A stretch of DNA of 64,000 nucleotides from Thalassotalea agarivorans (GCF_030295955.1 NZ_AP027363.1:1922001-1986000); one strand, 5' to 3'. Shown: positions 28,256-38,940, numbered from the stretch's first letter. The notes: a model not told the origin generated them from the sequence alone. Translations and numbers: made by a program.

Positions 28256-28332
28256 TGGCAGGTCTGAGCAGACTTGAACAAAAACAGGCCGACCTCACCG
28301 CTTTTTATAGCTTCGCGACGGGGTGCGCTCTA
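28256..28332 (-). pseudogene. Decayed tRNA-Ile-like remnant in the rRNA spacer
   Basis: On the minus strand TAGAGCGCACCCC, GGTGAGGTCGGC, GTTCAAGTCTGC and CAGACCT-CCA line up in order with the intact tRNA-Ile at 28444-28520. The 5' acceptor and D-arm are lost, about 14 bases are inserted in the anticodon loop and about six before the T-loop, so no functional tRNA can fold. It even keeps a CCA end. The rest of 28247-28443 is spacer without visible genes. Confidence 0.8.
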
Positions 28333-28443
28333 TTGAGTATGCATGTTCTATCCAATCATTTAGGATGAATATCGTTAGTTCTTTTATGGCGACGTTTACT
28401 TTAGCTAAACGAGTCATGAAAAAATGACGATAGGCGCCTAAAT

Positions 28444-28520
<77 letters not shown>

Positions 28521-28550
28521 TCTGCAGTTTCATTTCTTCTCTTACATTCG

Positions 28551-28577
28551 TTATCAAAGCAATTTGTGTGAACACTC
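28551..28577 (-). other. 3' arm of the 16S rRNA processing stem
   Basis: This stretch is complementary, with one bulge and two mismatches, to 30370-30395 on the far side of 16S rRNA (GCAATTTGTGTG against CACACAAATTGC). Such long helices around 16S are RNase III cleavage sites in enteric bacteria. Confidence 0.8.
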
Positions 28578-28655
28578 TTGGTACATGGATGTACCTGTGT
28601 CGATTTAACACGGATGTTATATTATCGACCGATAATGTTGTTTCACCTTTCAAGA

Positions 28656-30197
<1,542 letters not shown>

Positions 30198-30369
30198 AAA
30201 ATCGTTTGTGTATCGATAAATCGATACGATGCTCAATGAATATTAATCGTCTCCGCTTTTAAAAAAAGCAGAAGCAAAAAACTGACAAAAGCGCCTAATC
30301 AATAAAATTATTGATTTAGACTTTGTGTCACTCACTGAGTTAATTATTTGGTAAAACCAACATTAACGT

Positions 30370-30395
30370 GAGTGCCCACACAAATTGCTTGATAA
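30370..30395 (-). other. 5' arm of the 16S rRNA processing stem
   Basis: Pairs with 28551-28577 (see that entry) to bring the two ends of the 16S precursor together for RNase III. Confidence 0.8.
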
Positions 30396-30412
30396 CTATT
30401 TGTTAAAGAACG
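30396..30412 (-). promoter_or_regulatory. boxA in the rRNA leader
   Basis: On the minus strand GTTCTTTAACAAATAG matches the rRNA boxA (TGCTCTTTAACAA). It lies about 70 bp after promoter P2 and before the 16S processing stem. Confidence 0.85.
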
Positions 30413-30481
30413 ATTCTTGCGAATCTCGCTAAACATCACACTCGTGTTCAGCGTGTGCTCTACCGTTGAGAGCGGATGCGC

Positions 30482-30509
30482 ATTTTACGCGTCCCTGTTT
30501 TGATGTCAA
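30482..30509 (-). promoter_or_regulatory. rRNA promoter P2 (16S-proximal)
   Basis: On the minus strand TTGACA (30509-30504), a 16-base spacer and TAAAAT (30487-30482) are followed by the G+C-rich discriminator GCGCATCCGC, typical for stringently controlled rRNA promoters. The A+T-rich block upstream (30510-30545) may act as an UP element. Confidence 0.9.
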
Positions 30510-30677
30510 CCTTTTTCACAAAAAAACTTTAATTTATTTTGTGAGGTTTTGTTAACTGCTTAATAACCATATTTGCTTACTAAACTTATCAAAACCGACC
30601 TTTCGTCATCCTGACTCGGCCTAATAAGTATTTCCTATACAAAACCTTCTTGGCTTGTCCCCGAGAAGTGGATGCGC

Positions 30678-30705
30678 ATTTTAGGGATTTTTTGGGTCAA
30701 TGCAA
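30678..30705 (-). promoter_or_regulatory. rRNA promoter P1 (distal)
   Basis: On the minus strand TTGCAT (30705-30700), 16 bases and TAAAAT (30683-30678) are followed by GCGCATCC, the same discriminator as P2. An A+T-rich tract (AAAACTTTAAAAAAGG) lies just upstream. The 573-bp gap 30198-30769 thus holds two promoters, boxA and one processing arm. Confidence 0.8.
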
Positions 30706-30769
30706 CCCCTTTTTTAAAGTTTTGGTTTATTTGCTTGTTTAATGAACAAAACAGGGGGCAACTTGTGCT

Positions 30770-31297
30770 TTATAGTGGGATATCGTGTAAAGATTCCACA
30801 ATAGTATCTTGAAAAGGGTTGGCTAAGGGATAATTTGTTCGCAGCAGATAACGTTTTTCAATACCGACTTTTTGAGCAGCTTCCATATCACTATCTTTAT
30901 CACCAATATAGATTGACTGGAGGAAGTCGATATTGTTTTGCTCTTTGGCCTGTATAAGCATGCCAGGCGCTGGTTTGCGACATTCGCAACTGGTTAGATA
31001 CTTGCCTTTACCTTTTGTGGGATGATGAGGACAAAAATAAGTAGCGCTCACCTCGATTCCTTTTTGAGCAAAGGCAGCATGAATCCATTCAGTCAACGCG
31101 GTAAAATCATCTTCGCTGTAGTAACCACGCCCAATACCTGATTGATTCGTCACCATGATAATTTTATAGCCCTGCTGATAGGCTTTTTTGCACAAAGCAA
31201 AGATACCTTCAACAAATTCAATATCTGCAATGTTATGCACATATCCTTTGTCGATATTTACGATACCATCTCTGTCTAAAAACAGTGCTTTGTTCAC
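30770..31297 (-). CDS. gmhB: D-glycero-beta-D-manno-heptose 1,7-bisphosphate 7-phosphatase
   Basis: A 175-residue HAD phosphatase of ADP-heptose (LPS core) synthesis. The nucleophile and acid are Asp8 and Asp10 in FLDRDG, the second HAD motif is MVTNQSGIGRGYY, the zinc ligands are CPHHP and CECRKP, and the last motif is IGDKDSDMEAA. The length is slightly below E. coli GmhB (191). Its stop is close to rRNA promoter P1, so it reads towards the rRNA operon. It follows the SDR gene by 70 bp, which includes a terminator. Confidence 0.95.
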   Translation of the reverse strand: MNKALFLDRDGIVNIDKGYVHNIADIEFVEGIFALCKKAYQQGYKIIMVTNQSGIGRGYYSEDDFTALTEWIHAAFAQKGIEVSATYFCPHHPTKGKGKYLTSCECRKPAPGMLIQAKEQNNIDFLQSIYIGDKDSDMEAAQKVGIEKRYLLRTNYPLANPFQDTIVESLHDIPL

Positions 31298-31315
31298 TTA
31301 TTTATCTCTAGGTAC

Positions 31316-31342
31316 AAAAAAGGTGAGAAAACCTCACCTTTT
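31316..31342 (-). terminator. Terminator of the valine-degradation operon
   Basis: The stem AAAAGGTGAG / CTCACCTTTT with a short A-rich loop lies 25 bp after the SDR stop codon on the minus strand and is followed by TTTGTACC. The plus strand also has a T-run. It separates the operon from gmhB. Confidence 0.88.
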
Positions 31343-31366
31343 AATCTTCACATTGATGTCAGTGTA

Positions 31367-32128
31367 TTACATTGACAATCCACCGTCTATTTCAACCACT
31401 CGGCCAGTAAAGAATTCGTTTTCGAAAATATACTGTACGGTATGGGCAATCTCTTCTGCTTCCCCTAAACGTCCTACAGGTTTCATTTTCTCTAAACGCT
31501 CTCTCATTTCTGGTTTCATCGCATCTGTCATCGCTGTACGAATGACACCTGGTGCAATTGCGCCAACACGAATACCAAATCGCCCTAGTTCTCTAGCCCA
31601 AGTTGTCGTCATTGCCACTACGCCCGCTTTTGACGCAGAGTAGTTAGTTTGTCCCATATTGCCGCCACGTGCGATAGAAGACATATTAATAATGACGCCT
31701 TTGCGATTATTTTCAATCATATGGACCGCTGCTTCTCGACCACATAAAAATACGCCAGTTAAGTTAACGTCAATCACAGATTGAAACTGATCAAGCGACA
31801 TTTTTTTCACGACTTGACCGTCTTTCGCTTTTACAAACATGCCATCACGCAAAATTCCTGCGTTGTTGATCAAGCCGTCAAAGCCATTAAAATCCTTGTT
31901 AATCGCATTAAACGTTGCTTCAACTTCAGCTTCTTGCGTTACATTTGCAACATAGCTTCTAGCACTCGAGCCTTGCGCTTCAATCAAGGTGATAGTTTCT
32001 TCCAACATATCTTGATTTACATCGATGAGGGCTAGTTTTGCACCATGTTTAGCCAAATTAACGGCCATAGCACGACCTAAACCTTGGCCACCGCCGGTAA
32101 TAACGATAACTTTATCTTGTAACTGCAT
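31367..32128 (-). CDS. Short-chain dehydrogenase/reductase (FabG-like)
   Basis: A 253-residue SDR with NAD(P) motif TGGGQGLG (near 12-19), NNAG, the catalytic Ser (NMSS) and YSASK, and the C-terminal EIDGGLSM. It is the last gene of the valine/isobutyrate operon, two bases after mmsB. It may act as a 3-hydroxyacyl-CoA dehydrogenase, possibly for the 2-methyl-3-hydroxybutyryl-CoA step of isoleucine breakdown, which with the thiolase at the other end of the operon would complete that pathway. This role is inferred from context only. Confidence 0.85.
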   Translation of the reverse strand: MQLQDKVIVITGGGQGLGRAMAVNLAKHGAKLALIDVNQDMLEETITLIEAQGSSARSYVANVTQEAEVEATFNAINKDFNGFDGLINNAGILRDGMFVKAKDGQVVKKMSLDQFQSVIDVNLTGVFLCGREAAVHMIENNRKGVIINMSSIARGGNMGQTNYSASKAGVVAMTTTWARELGRFGIRVGAIAPGVIRTAMTDAMKPEMRERLEKMKPVGRLGEAEEIAHTVQYIFENEFFTGRVVEIDGGLSM

Positions 32129-32130
32129 GA

Positions 32131-33015
32131 CTAGTCCTTATTAAATAACGTAAAAATACTTGAAAAATCTTTGTTGCCGTTGTCTTTTGCGTGCACAGCG
32201 TAAAGACTTCTTGCAAGCGCTCCCATTGGTGTTGACGAATGGCTTTCTAACGCTGCTTCCATTGCAAGGCCTAGGTCTTTTGCCATTAAGTCGACCATAA
32301 AGCCACCTTGATAATCATTCGATGAAGGTACATTTTCCATCACATCAGGGCACGGGTTGTAAACATCTAATGTCCAGTTGCTGCCTGAGCTTTTACTCAT
32401 AATTTCAGATAACACAGCAGGATCTAACCCATGAGCAATACCTAAATTTAACGCTTCGCTAGTACCCACCATGAGTACAGACAACAGCATGTTATTACAT
32501 ACTTTAGCTATCTGGCCTGCTCCATGCTCTCCTGCATGAAAAAGGTTTTTCCCCATAACATTAAGTACGGTTTTTGCTCGTTCAAAGCTATCTGAACTGC
32601 CACCTACCATAAAACTTAGCGTGCCAGCTGCAGCGCCAGCAACACCACCGGAAACTGGCGCATCAATAAAATCGATGCCTTTTTCTGATAGCCCTTGTGC
32701 CACCTCTTTCGCACTGCTAGCGTCGATAGTCGATGAATCTATAACTAGTGCGCCTGTTTTTATATATTCAGACAAACCATCTTGCCCCAAGTACAACGCC
32801 TTAACGTGCTTACCTGCAGGCAACATAGACACGATAAAATCCGCATCTTTAACACTTTCTTGCGCACTGTTAGCTTTGTTGGCGCCTTCGCTAACAACCA
32901 CTTGTATAGCTTGTTCGCTTAGGTCAAAAACTGAGACGCTATGACCTGCTTTGACTAAATTTACGGCCATCGGGCCACCCATATTACCTAGTCCAATAAA
33001 TGCTACATTTGCCAT
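32131..33015 (-). CDS. mmsB: 3-hydroxyisobutyrate dehydrogenase
   Basis: A 294-residue NAD-dependent enzyme that oxidises 3-hydroxyisobutyrate to methylmalonate semialdehyde in valine degradation. Motifs: N-terminal FIGLGNMGGPMAVNL, catalytic-site DAPVSGGVAGA (signature of the family) and the Lys in GAGQIAKVCNNML. I choose ATG 33015 because GGTGGAG lies 7 bases before it; this leaves one base between it and the stop of the hydrolase gene, indicating translational coupling. Confidence 0.95.
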   Translation of the reverse strand: MANVAFIGLGNMGGPMAVNLVKAGHSVSVFDLSEQAIQVVVSEGANKANSAQESVKDADFIVSMLPAGKHVKALYLGQDGLSEYIKTGALVIDSSTIDASSAKEVAQGLSEKGIDFIDAPVSGGVAGAAAGTLSFMVGGSSDSFERAKTVLNVMGKNLFHAGEHGAGQIAKVCNNMLLSVLMVGTSEALNLGIAHGLDPAVLSEIMSKSSGSNWTLDVYNPCPDVMENVPSSNDYQGGFMVDLMAKDLGLAMEAALESHSSTPMGALARSLYAVHAKDNGNKDFSSIFTLFNKD

Positions 33016-33016
33016 T

Positions 33017-34144
33017 TTATTCTCCACCTAAACTAGCCAAAGGGTGCACTGATGACTGCCATGCATCCTCAAAAAACCATTCAATGGTTTTTACATCGAC
33101 ATCTGTTATTTGCTTAAACGCCCAATTTGGTTGGTTGTCTTTATCAATTAATAGCGCTCTAACACCCTCTTGAAACTCACCAAACTCAGCGCTTCGCGCG
33201 CCCAAGTTGAGCTCCATTTTAAAGCAATCTGCCAGTGACATATCTTTGCCGTTAGCCAACTGATTAAACACAATAGCAGCGCTTAATTTACTGCCATGTT
33301 TAAGCCCTGCTTGAGCTTTGTTGAACCACTTGCTATCAATGTCTAGCGACACTATTTTCTCGTAAACCGAAACAACATCATCGCCTTGGCATACGTCGTC
33401 AATATACACTTGATGCGCCTCAACTTGTGCTGCAGGCATCTCTGACTTTGCCTCTGCATAGAAACTATCAAGTACTGTTGAAAGTAGCACATGGTTCTCG
33501 GTTGCAGTCGTTTGCCAATTATTGTTTATAAGCGCATCGAACAGCGCTTCTTTTTGCTCATCTAGCATAAAGTAGTTTGCTAGCTTGGTATAAATGGCAT
33601 CACTGCTGTTAACAGAAGCACCCGTTAAACCTAAAAACAAACCACTTTTACCAGGCATTTTGTTGAGGAAATAGCTACCGCCAACGTCAGGAAAGAGGCC
33701 TATCGTCACTTCCGGCATAGCAATACGAGAAGTATTGGTGACCACTCGATGGCTCGCACCAGCTAACAAGCCAAGTCCACCGCCCATAACGATACCGCTG
33801 CCCCAAACTAAAACAGGCTTAGCAAACTGGTGAATGTTAAAATCTAATTGGTATTCTTCAGCAAAATAGCTGGCAGGATTAAAATCAGGTGTCTGCTCCG
33901 GTGACACCATGGCTTTATACAAACTAACCACGTCTCCGCCAGCACAAAAAGCTCGGTCACCACTCCCCTGGAGAACAACCAACGCTATCGAATCATCAGA
34001 TTGCCATTGTTCAAAAGCTGGCGACAATAGGCGAATCATATCCAGGTTTAGCGCGTTCAACGCTTTCGGTGCATTTAAGGTTGCAACGGCGATTTTTTTA
34101 CCGTTGTTTGTCATAAGTTCTTCAAAAAGGACACTCTCTGACAT
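33017..34144 (-). CDS. 3-hydroxyisobutyryl-CoA hydrolase (crotonase superfamily)
   Basis: A 375-residue crotonase-fold enzyme, about 115 residues longer than typical enoyl-CoA hydratases, as expected for HIBYL-CoA hydrolase/ECH type 2. The oxyanion-hole motifs are AFCAGGDVVSLY and GIVMGGGLGLLAGASH; the catalytic Glu region is MPEVTIGLFPDVGGSYFL. It releases free 3-hydroxyisobutyrate for MmsB next door. The order of enzymes in the operon fits valine degradation. Confidence 0.92.
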   Translation of the reverse strand: MSESVLFEELMTNNGKKIAVATLNAPKALNALNLDMIRLLSPAFEQWQSDDSIALVVLQGSGDRAFCAGGDVVSLYKAMVSPEQTPDFNPASYFAEEYQLDFNIHQFAKPVLVWGSGIVMGGGLGLLAGASHRVVTNTSRIAMPEVTIGLFPDVGGSYFLNKMPGKSGLFLGLTGASVNSSDAIYTKLANYFMLDEQKEALFDALINNNWQTTATENHVLLSTVLDSFYAEAKSEMPAAQVEAHQVYIDDVCQGDDVVSVYEKIVSLDIDSKWFNKAQAGLKHGSKLSAAIVFNQLANGKDMSLADCFKMELNLGARSAEFGEFQEGVRALLIDKDNQPNWAFKQITDVDVKTIEWFFEDAWQSSVHPLASLGGE

Positions 34145-34153
34145 GCTACTCTC

Positions 34154-34930
34154 CTAAGCGTTTTTCCACACTGCTTTTCTTTTTTCTAAAAACGCGGCAA
34201 CGCCTTCTTTTTGATCTTGGCTGTCAAACAAATCAACAAATGCAGCTCTTTCGCTAGGTAAAGCACTTCGAATAGGCTGGTGTCTGTGTTGTTGAATAAG
34301 TGATTTACACGCAGCGACCGCTACCGGGCTTTGATTTGCCACTTTGCTAGCAAGTGCCAATGCTGCGGTTAAAGAGGTTTTGGCTTCTACCACCTCTTCA
34401 ACTAAGCCAATACTCAGTGCTTGTTGCGCATCGATGCGCTCACCACAAAGGATCATACGTTTCGTCCAACCTTCACCCACTAAGATTTGTAGGTTCTGCG
34501 TTCCACCTGCACAAGGTAGTAGCCCTACCGTAGCTTCTGGCAACGCCATTACAGCATGTGCCTCGGCAATACGAATATCACAAGCTAGTGCGACCTCTAG
34601 TCCGCCACCCATGGCATAGCCATTGATAGCGGCGATAGAAACGCCGCGAAAATCTGACAAGGTTTCAAAGGCCTTGCCAAAAATCTCTGCCATATCCGCT
34701 GCTACTTGTTTGTCGCCGTCGGCAAACACATTTAGGTCGGCGCCGGCAGAAAAGAATTTTTCTCCGCTACCCGTTACTACTAGCGCATAGATATCTTTGT
34801 CTTGATTTAGGCCTTCAACCATTTCTGCAAGCATAGACAAGCTTTCATGTGTCCATGTATGGGCTGGCGGATTATTAAAGGTAATGACCGCGGTATTGCC
34901 TTGTTTTTCTAGAATCAATGAATCGCTCAT
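34154..34930 (-). CDS. Enoyl-CoA hydratase (probably methacrylyl-CoA hydratase)
   Basis: A 258-residue enoyl-CoA hydratase. The oxyanion hole is formed by FSAGADLNVF and GYAMGGGLEVALACD; the ALPEATVGLLPCAGGTQ segment holds one of the usual catalytic Glu positions, while the second has a different residue, as in several divergent family members. Position between the acyl-CoA dehydrogenase and HIBYL-CoA hydrolase suggests hydration of methacrylyl-CoA. Confidence 0.9.
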   Translation of the reverse strand: MSDSLILEKQGNTAVITFNNPPAHTWTHESLSMLAEMVEGLNQDKDIYALVVTGSGEKFFSAGADLNVFADGDKQVAADMAEIFGKAFETLSDFRGVSIAAINGYAMGGGLEVALACDIRIAEAHAVMALPEATVGLLPCAGGTQNLQILVGEGWTKRMILCGERIDAQQALSIGLVEEVVEAKTSLTAALALASKVANQSPVAVAACKSLIQQHRHQPIRSALPSERAAFVDLFDSQDQKEGVAAFLEKRKAVWKNA

Positions 34931-34939
34931 ACGTTATCC

Positions 34940-36097
34940 TTACAAAATATCGCCAGCACCTTCGGCCAACAGACGGCGGCCAATAATGACGCGCATAATT
35001 TCGTTTGTCCCTTCAAGAATCTGATGCACACGTACATCTCTGAAATGACGTTCTAGCGGATATTCTTTGATATACCCGTAGCCACCATGCAATTGAAGGG
35101 CATCGTCACACACTTTAAAGCCAACGTCCGTAGCAAATCGCTTAGCCATGGCGCAGTAAGCTGTTTTCTCTGGGTCATTAGTATCAAGTTTAAATGCTGC
35201 TAGCCTCACCATTTGGCGCGCGGCTACTAATTCTGTGGCCATATCCGCCAGTTTAAATTGTAGTCCTTGAAAGGCCGCAATTTGCTTACCGAATTGCTCA
35301 CGTTCTTGCATGTAGGCTTTCGCCGTATCTAGTGCCTGTTGCGCAGTGCCGATAGAACAAGTTGCGATATTAATACGCCCGCCATCTAAACCTTTCATTG
35401 CAAAGGTAAAGCCTTGACCTTCTTCACCCAACAGGTTTGCAACTGGAATACGTACGTTATCAAAAGTGATTAGCTTTGTTGGTTGGGCGTTCCACCCCAT
35501 TTTCTCTTCAGATTTACCATAAATCACGCCTTCTGCGTCAGCTGGAATAACCACGGCAGAAATACCTTTTGGCCCAGCTTCACCGGTGCGCACCATAACA
35601 ACCAATACGTCTGTTTCACCTGCGCCAGAGATAAACATCTTTGAACCGTTAATGATGTAATCATCACCATCTCGTTTTGCAGACGTGCGCAGTGAAGCAG
35701 CATCCGAACCACTGCCAGGTTCTGTTAAGCAATAAGACGCAAGTTTTTCACCGGTTACCAAGCTTGGACACCACTGTGCTTTAACATCTTCTGTTGCCCA
35801 TGATGCAATCATCCATGTCGCCATATTATGAATAGTTAACATCGCTGTTGTTGCCGTGCAGCCCATTGATAAATACTCAAAGATAATTGAACTGTCGAGA
35901 CGCGATAGCCCTAGACCGCCTGCCTCTTCTGGCGTGTATAAGGCACAAAAGCCTAATTCACCTGCTTTTTGAATAACATCTTTTGGAAAATGGTGCTCGG
36001 CATCCCATTTCGCGGCAAAAGGCGCAAGCTCAGCTTCTGCAAATTGTTTTGCCGTGTCGGCAAACATTTGTTGTTCTTCGTTTAAATTAAAATCCAT
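34940..36097 (-). CDS. Acyl-CoA dehydrogenase (isobutyryl-CoA dehydrogenase type)
   Basis: A 385-residue FAD enzyme. The N-terminal helical domain is followed by the FAD-binding CLTEPGSGSDAASL and a C-terminal domain ending with LEGTNEIMRVIIGRRLL, where the Glu of EGTNE is the usual catalytic base. It oxidises a short branched acyl-CoA, most likely isobutyryl-CoA from valine, given its place 11 bp after mmsA. The electron acceptor would be ETF. Confidence 0.93.
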   Translation of the reverse strand: MDFNLNEEQQMFADTAKQFAEAELAPFAAKWDAEHHFPKDVIQKAGELGFCALYTPEEAGGLGLSRLDSSIIFEYLSMGCTATTAMLTIHNMATWMIASWATEDVKAQWCPSLVTGEKLASYCLTEPGSGSDAASLRTSAKRDGDDYIINGSKMFISGAGETDVLVVMVRTGEAGPKGISAVVIPADAEGVIYGKSEEKMGWNAQPTKLITFDNVRIPVANLLGEEGQGFTFAMKGLDGGRINIATCSIGTAQQALDTAKAYMQEREQFGKQIAAFQGLQFKLADMATELVAARQMVRLAAFKLDTNDPEKTAYCAMAKRFATDVGFKVCDDALQLHGGYGYIKEYPLERHFRDVRVHQILEGTNEIMRVIIGRRLLAEGAGDIL

Positions 36098-36108
36098 AAC
36101 AGCCTCAC

Positions 36109-37602
36109 TTATCTCAAGTTAATACTCATGTTAGGACCACTAGCTGGAATATCGTTGTCAAACCAGCGCGCCGTTATTGTTTTGGTTTCTGTGTAGAACT
36201 TAACGGCTTGTTTACCATATGCATGTTGGTCACCCGCAAATGATCCTCTCCAACCAGTAAATGAGAAGAAAGGTAATGGCACTGGAATAGGAATATTGAT
36301 ACCAACTTGCCCTACTAGGATGTTATGTTGATACTTGCGCGCCGCACCACCTGAATTAGTAAAAATTGAGGTACCGTTGCCGTAAGGGTTATTGTTAATT
36401 AGTTCGATAGCTTCATCCAAGCTATCTACGTTCATGGTTAAAAATACTGGACCAAAGATTTCTTCTTTGTAGATGTCCATGTCCGCTTTAACATCAGTAA
36501 ACATGGTTGGGCCAACCCAGTTTCCATTCGGGTAACCTTCCACCTCGATATCTGAACCGTCCAATACGCAGTTAGCGTCTTCATTTTTACCTGTTTCAAT
36601 CAGCGATAAAATACGCGCTTTTGCTTGTGGCGTAATTTGTGGACCGTAAGCCGCCTCTGGATCACTGTAGTGCCCTGGGCGTACCGCTGCTAGTTTTTCT
36701 TTAATTTCAGGAATCCATTGTTGTGCTTCACCTACAAAAACACCAACAGAAATTGCCATACAACGCTGACCGGCAGCACCCACTGACGCGCCAACAATAT
36801 TGTTGATAACCGCATCTTTGTTAGCGTCTGGCATTACAACCATGTGATTTTTAGCACCTAAAAACGCTTGAACACGCTTCATGTTATCTGTGCCTTTTTT
36901 GTAGATATACTGACCAACACCCACTGAACCGACAAATGAAATCGCCTTAATCACTGGATTTTCAAGTAGTTCATCTACTTGTGGCTTGGTGCCATGCACT
37001 ACTTGCAGAACACCTTTTGGCGCGCCTGCTTGTTCAAACAATTCAACTAATCGCATAGGCGTTAATGGATCTTGCTCTGACGGCTTCAAAATAAAGGTAT
37101 TACCACAAGCAATCGCGAGCGGGAACATCCACAATGGGATCATCGCTGGGAAATTAAATGGTGTAATACCTGCACAAACGCCAAGTGGCTGAGTGTAGCT
37201 ATAGGTGTCTATGTTGCGTGCAACATTTTCAACAGTTTCGCCCATTAACATTGAAGGAATATTAGCAGCATGTTCTACCACTTCGATACCACGCCATACG
37301 TCACCCATAGCGTCTTCGTGTGTTTTACCTAATTCTTCGCAAATAATGCCTGCTAATTCTTCTTGATGTTCTTTCAAAAGAGCACCATAACGCATCATTA
37401 CACGTGCACGCTCTGGAACAGCAACTTCTTTCCACGTAGCAAACGCCTTTTCAGCACTGGCAATTGCGGCAGCCATTTCCGCATCAGTGGCACAAGGTAC
37501 TTGTGCTATAACTTCTTGCGTTGCTGGATTGGTTACGTCGATCCATTCATTGGATGTTGATTGAATAAACTCACCATCAATAAATAAAGGTACTTTTTTC
37601 AT
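36109..37602 (-). CDS. mmsA: CoA-acylating methylmalonate-semialdehyde dehydrogenase
   Basis: A 497-residue aldehyde dehydrogenase. The catalytic Cys lies in [12 protein letters not shown], the cofactor region in [13 protein letters not shown], and the [21 protein letters not shown] near the C-terminus is typical of MmsA. It converts methylmalonate semialdehyde to propionyl-CoA, the last valine-specific step. It begins the closely packed part of the operon, 92 bp after the thiolase gene and its hairpin. Confidence 0.96.
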   Translation of the reverse strand: MKKVPLFIDGEFIQSTSNEWIDVTNPATQEVIAQVPCATDAEMAAAIASAEKAFATWKEVAVPERARVMMRYGALLKEHQEELAGIICEELGKTHEDAMGDVWRGIEVVEHAANIPSMLMGETVENVARNIDTYSYTQPLGVCAGITPFNFPAMIPLWMFPLAIACGNTFILKPSEQDPLTPMRLVELFEQAGAPKGVLQVVHGTKPQVDELLENPVIKAISFVGSVGVGQYIYKKGTDNMKRVQAFLGAKNHMVVMPDANKDAVINNIVGASVGAAGQRCMAISVGVFVGEAQQWIPEIKEKLAAVRPGHYSDPEAAYGPQITPQAKARILSLIETGKNEDANCVLDGSDIEVEGYPNGNWVGPTMFTDVKADMDIYKEEIFGPVFLTMNVDSLDEAIELINNNPYGNGTSIFTNSGGAARKYQHNILVGQVGINIPIPVPLPFFSFTGWRGSFAGDQHAYGKQAVKFYTETKTITARWFDNDIPASGPNMSINLR

Positions 37603-37640
37603 TGGGTTTCTCTACTGTTGTAATAATCTAATAATTTTAA

Positions 37641-37662
37641 AAAGGACGCTTTCGCGTCCTCC
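37641..37662 (-). terminator. Hairpin between the thiolase gene and mmsA
   Basis: On the minus strand the stem AGGACGC-GAAA-GCGTCCT (GNRA loop) is followed by TTTTTAAAATT. It has the form of an intrinsic terminator 33 bp after the thiolase stop and 39 bp before mmsA, so it may lower expression of the genes after the thiolase or stop it completely, in which case mmsA needs its own promoter. Confidence 0.7.
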
Positions 37663-37694
37663 TTGATAGTTTTAACCCTGTGTAATTTAGAAGA

Positions 37695-38876
37695 TTAAAC
37701 TTCTAATGCGATTGCGGTTGCTTCACCGCCACCTATACACAGAGAAGCAACGCCTTTCGTTAGCCCTTTATTTTTAAGAGCATGAATAAGCGTTACTATA
37801 ATTCTAGCGCCACTCGCGCCAATTGGGTGACCAAGTGCACAAGCACCACCATTGATGTTTACTTTGCTTGCATCAAGGTCTAGTTCTTTCATCGCCAGCA
37901 TGGTTACCATGGCAAACGCTTCGTTAATTTCATACAAATCAACGTCGTCCTTACTCCAACCAGATTTCTCAAACAATTTTGTTAATGCGCCAACAGGAGC
38001 TACAGTGAAATCTTCTGGCTTTTGAGCATGCGTTGCATGAGCAACAACTTTACAAAGAGGCGTTAAACCTAAACTTTGCGCTTTTGATGCCTTCATCATG
38101 ACAAGTGCTGCTGCACCGTCTGATATTGAACTAGAGTTAGCTGCCGTAATGGTACCGTCTTTTTTAAAAGCGGCTCTAAGCGATGGTATTTTTTCTGGAC
38201 GCGCGTTTCCTGGTTGCTCATCAGTATCAACAACCACGTCACCTTTTCTGGTTTTAACAGTAACTGGTGCTACTTCATTTTTAAACGCACCTGATTCGAT
38301 TGCGCTTTGCGCTCTTGATAATGAACGCAATGCAAACTCATCCATTTGTTCACGCGTAAAATGTGCATCATCTGCAGTACCTTGAGCAAAACAGCCCATA
38401 GCAAGGCCATCATATGCATTTTCAAGACCATCCATCATCATGTGGTCAAACACTTTGCCATGTCCCATACGCATACCACTACGAGCATTTGGTAACATAT
38501 AAGGTGCATTTGACATGCTTTCCATACCACCTGCAACGGCAACGTCAATCGAACCCGCTAAAAGCGCATCATGAGCCATCATTGCAGATTTCATACCTGA
38601 GCCACACACTTTATTTATTGTCGTACAAACAGTGCTTAATGCTAAGTTAGCACCTAATGCGGCTTGACGAGCCGGAGCTTGTTTCAGCCCTGCAGGCAGT
38701 ACACAGCCCATAATCACTTCGTCAACTGCATCATTGCTTAAACCCGCTGATTTCACAGCGCTTTCTATAGCAACGCTACCTAATTCTGTAGCAGTTACAG
38801 CCGATAAGGCCCCTTGAAAACCACCCATTGGTGTTCGGTTTGCTGCAACAATTACGATTGGATCTTGTAAAGACAT
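37695..38876 (-). CDS. Acetyl-CoA C-acyltransferase (thiolase)
   Basis: A 393-residue biosynthetic-type thiolase. The nucleophilic Cys is in KVCGSGMKSAM (near residue 90), with NEAFA, GGACALGHPIGASGARI (His) and the second Cys in SLCIGGGEATAIALE. It could cleave acetoacetyl-CoA from leucine or 2-methylacetoacetyl-CoA from isoleucine breakdown; both pathways are represented close by. The upstream region carries a LiuR-type operator. Confidence 0.93.
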   Translation of the reverse strand: MSLQDPIVIVAANRTPMGGFQGALSAVTATELGSVAIESAVKSAGLSNDAVDEVIMGCVLPAGLKQAPARQAALGANLALSTVCTTINKVCGSGMKSAMMAHDALLAGSIDVAVAGGMESMSNAPYMLPNARSGMRMGHGKVFDHMMMDGLENAYDGLAMGCFAQGTADDAHFTREQMDEFALRSLSRAQSAIESGAFKNEVAPVTVKTRKGDVVVDTDEQPGNARPEKIPSLRAAFKKDGTITAANSSSISDGAAALVMMKASKAQSLGLTPLCKVVAHATHAQKPEDFTVAPVGALTKLFEKSGWSKDDVDLYEINEAFAMVTMLAMKELDLDASKVNINGGACALGHPIGASGARIIVTLIHALKNKGLTKGVASLCIGGGEATAIALEV

Positions 38877-38924
38877 ACTATTTACCTTCCTGTCATCTTG
38901 ATTTTAGATTAACTCAAATTTACC

Positions 38925-38940
38925 TTTACGCCAACGTAAA
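38925..38940. promoter_or_regulatory. Predicted LiuR operator upstream of the valine operon
   Basis: TTTACG-CCAA-CGTAAA is a 16-bp palindrome with the same arms and spacing as the site at 42061-42076 in front of liuR. A further CGTAAA follows directly (to 38946). It lies about 50 bp before the thiolase ATG. LiuR is known as the regulator of branched-chain amino acid genes in gammaproteobacteria, with a TTTACGT-type palindrome as I recall it. Confidence 0.78.
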
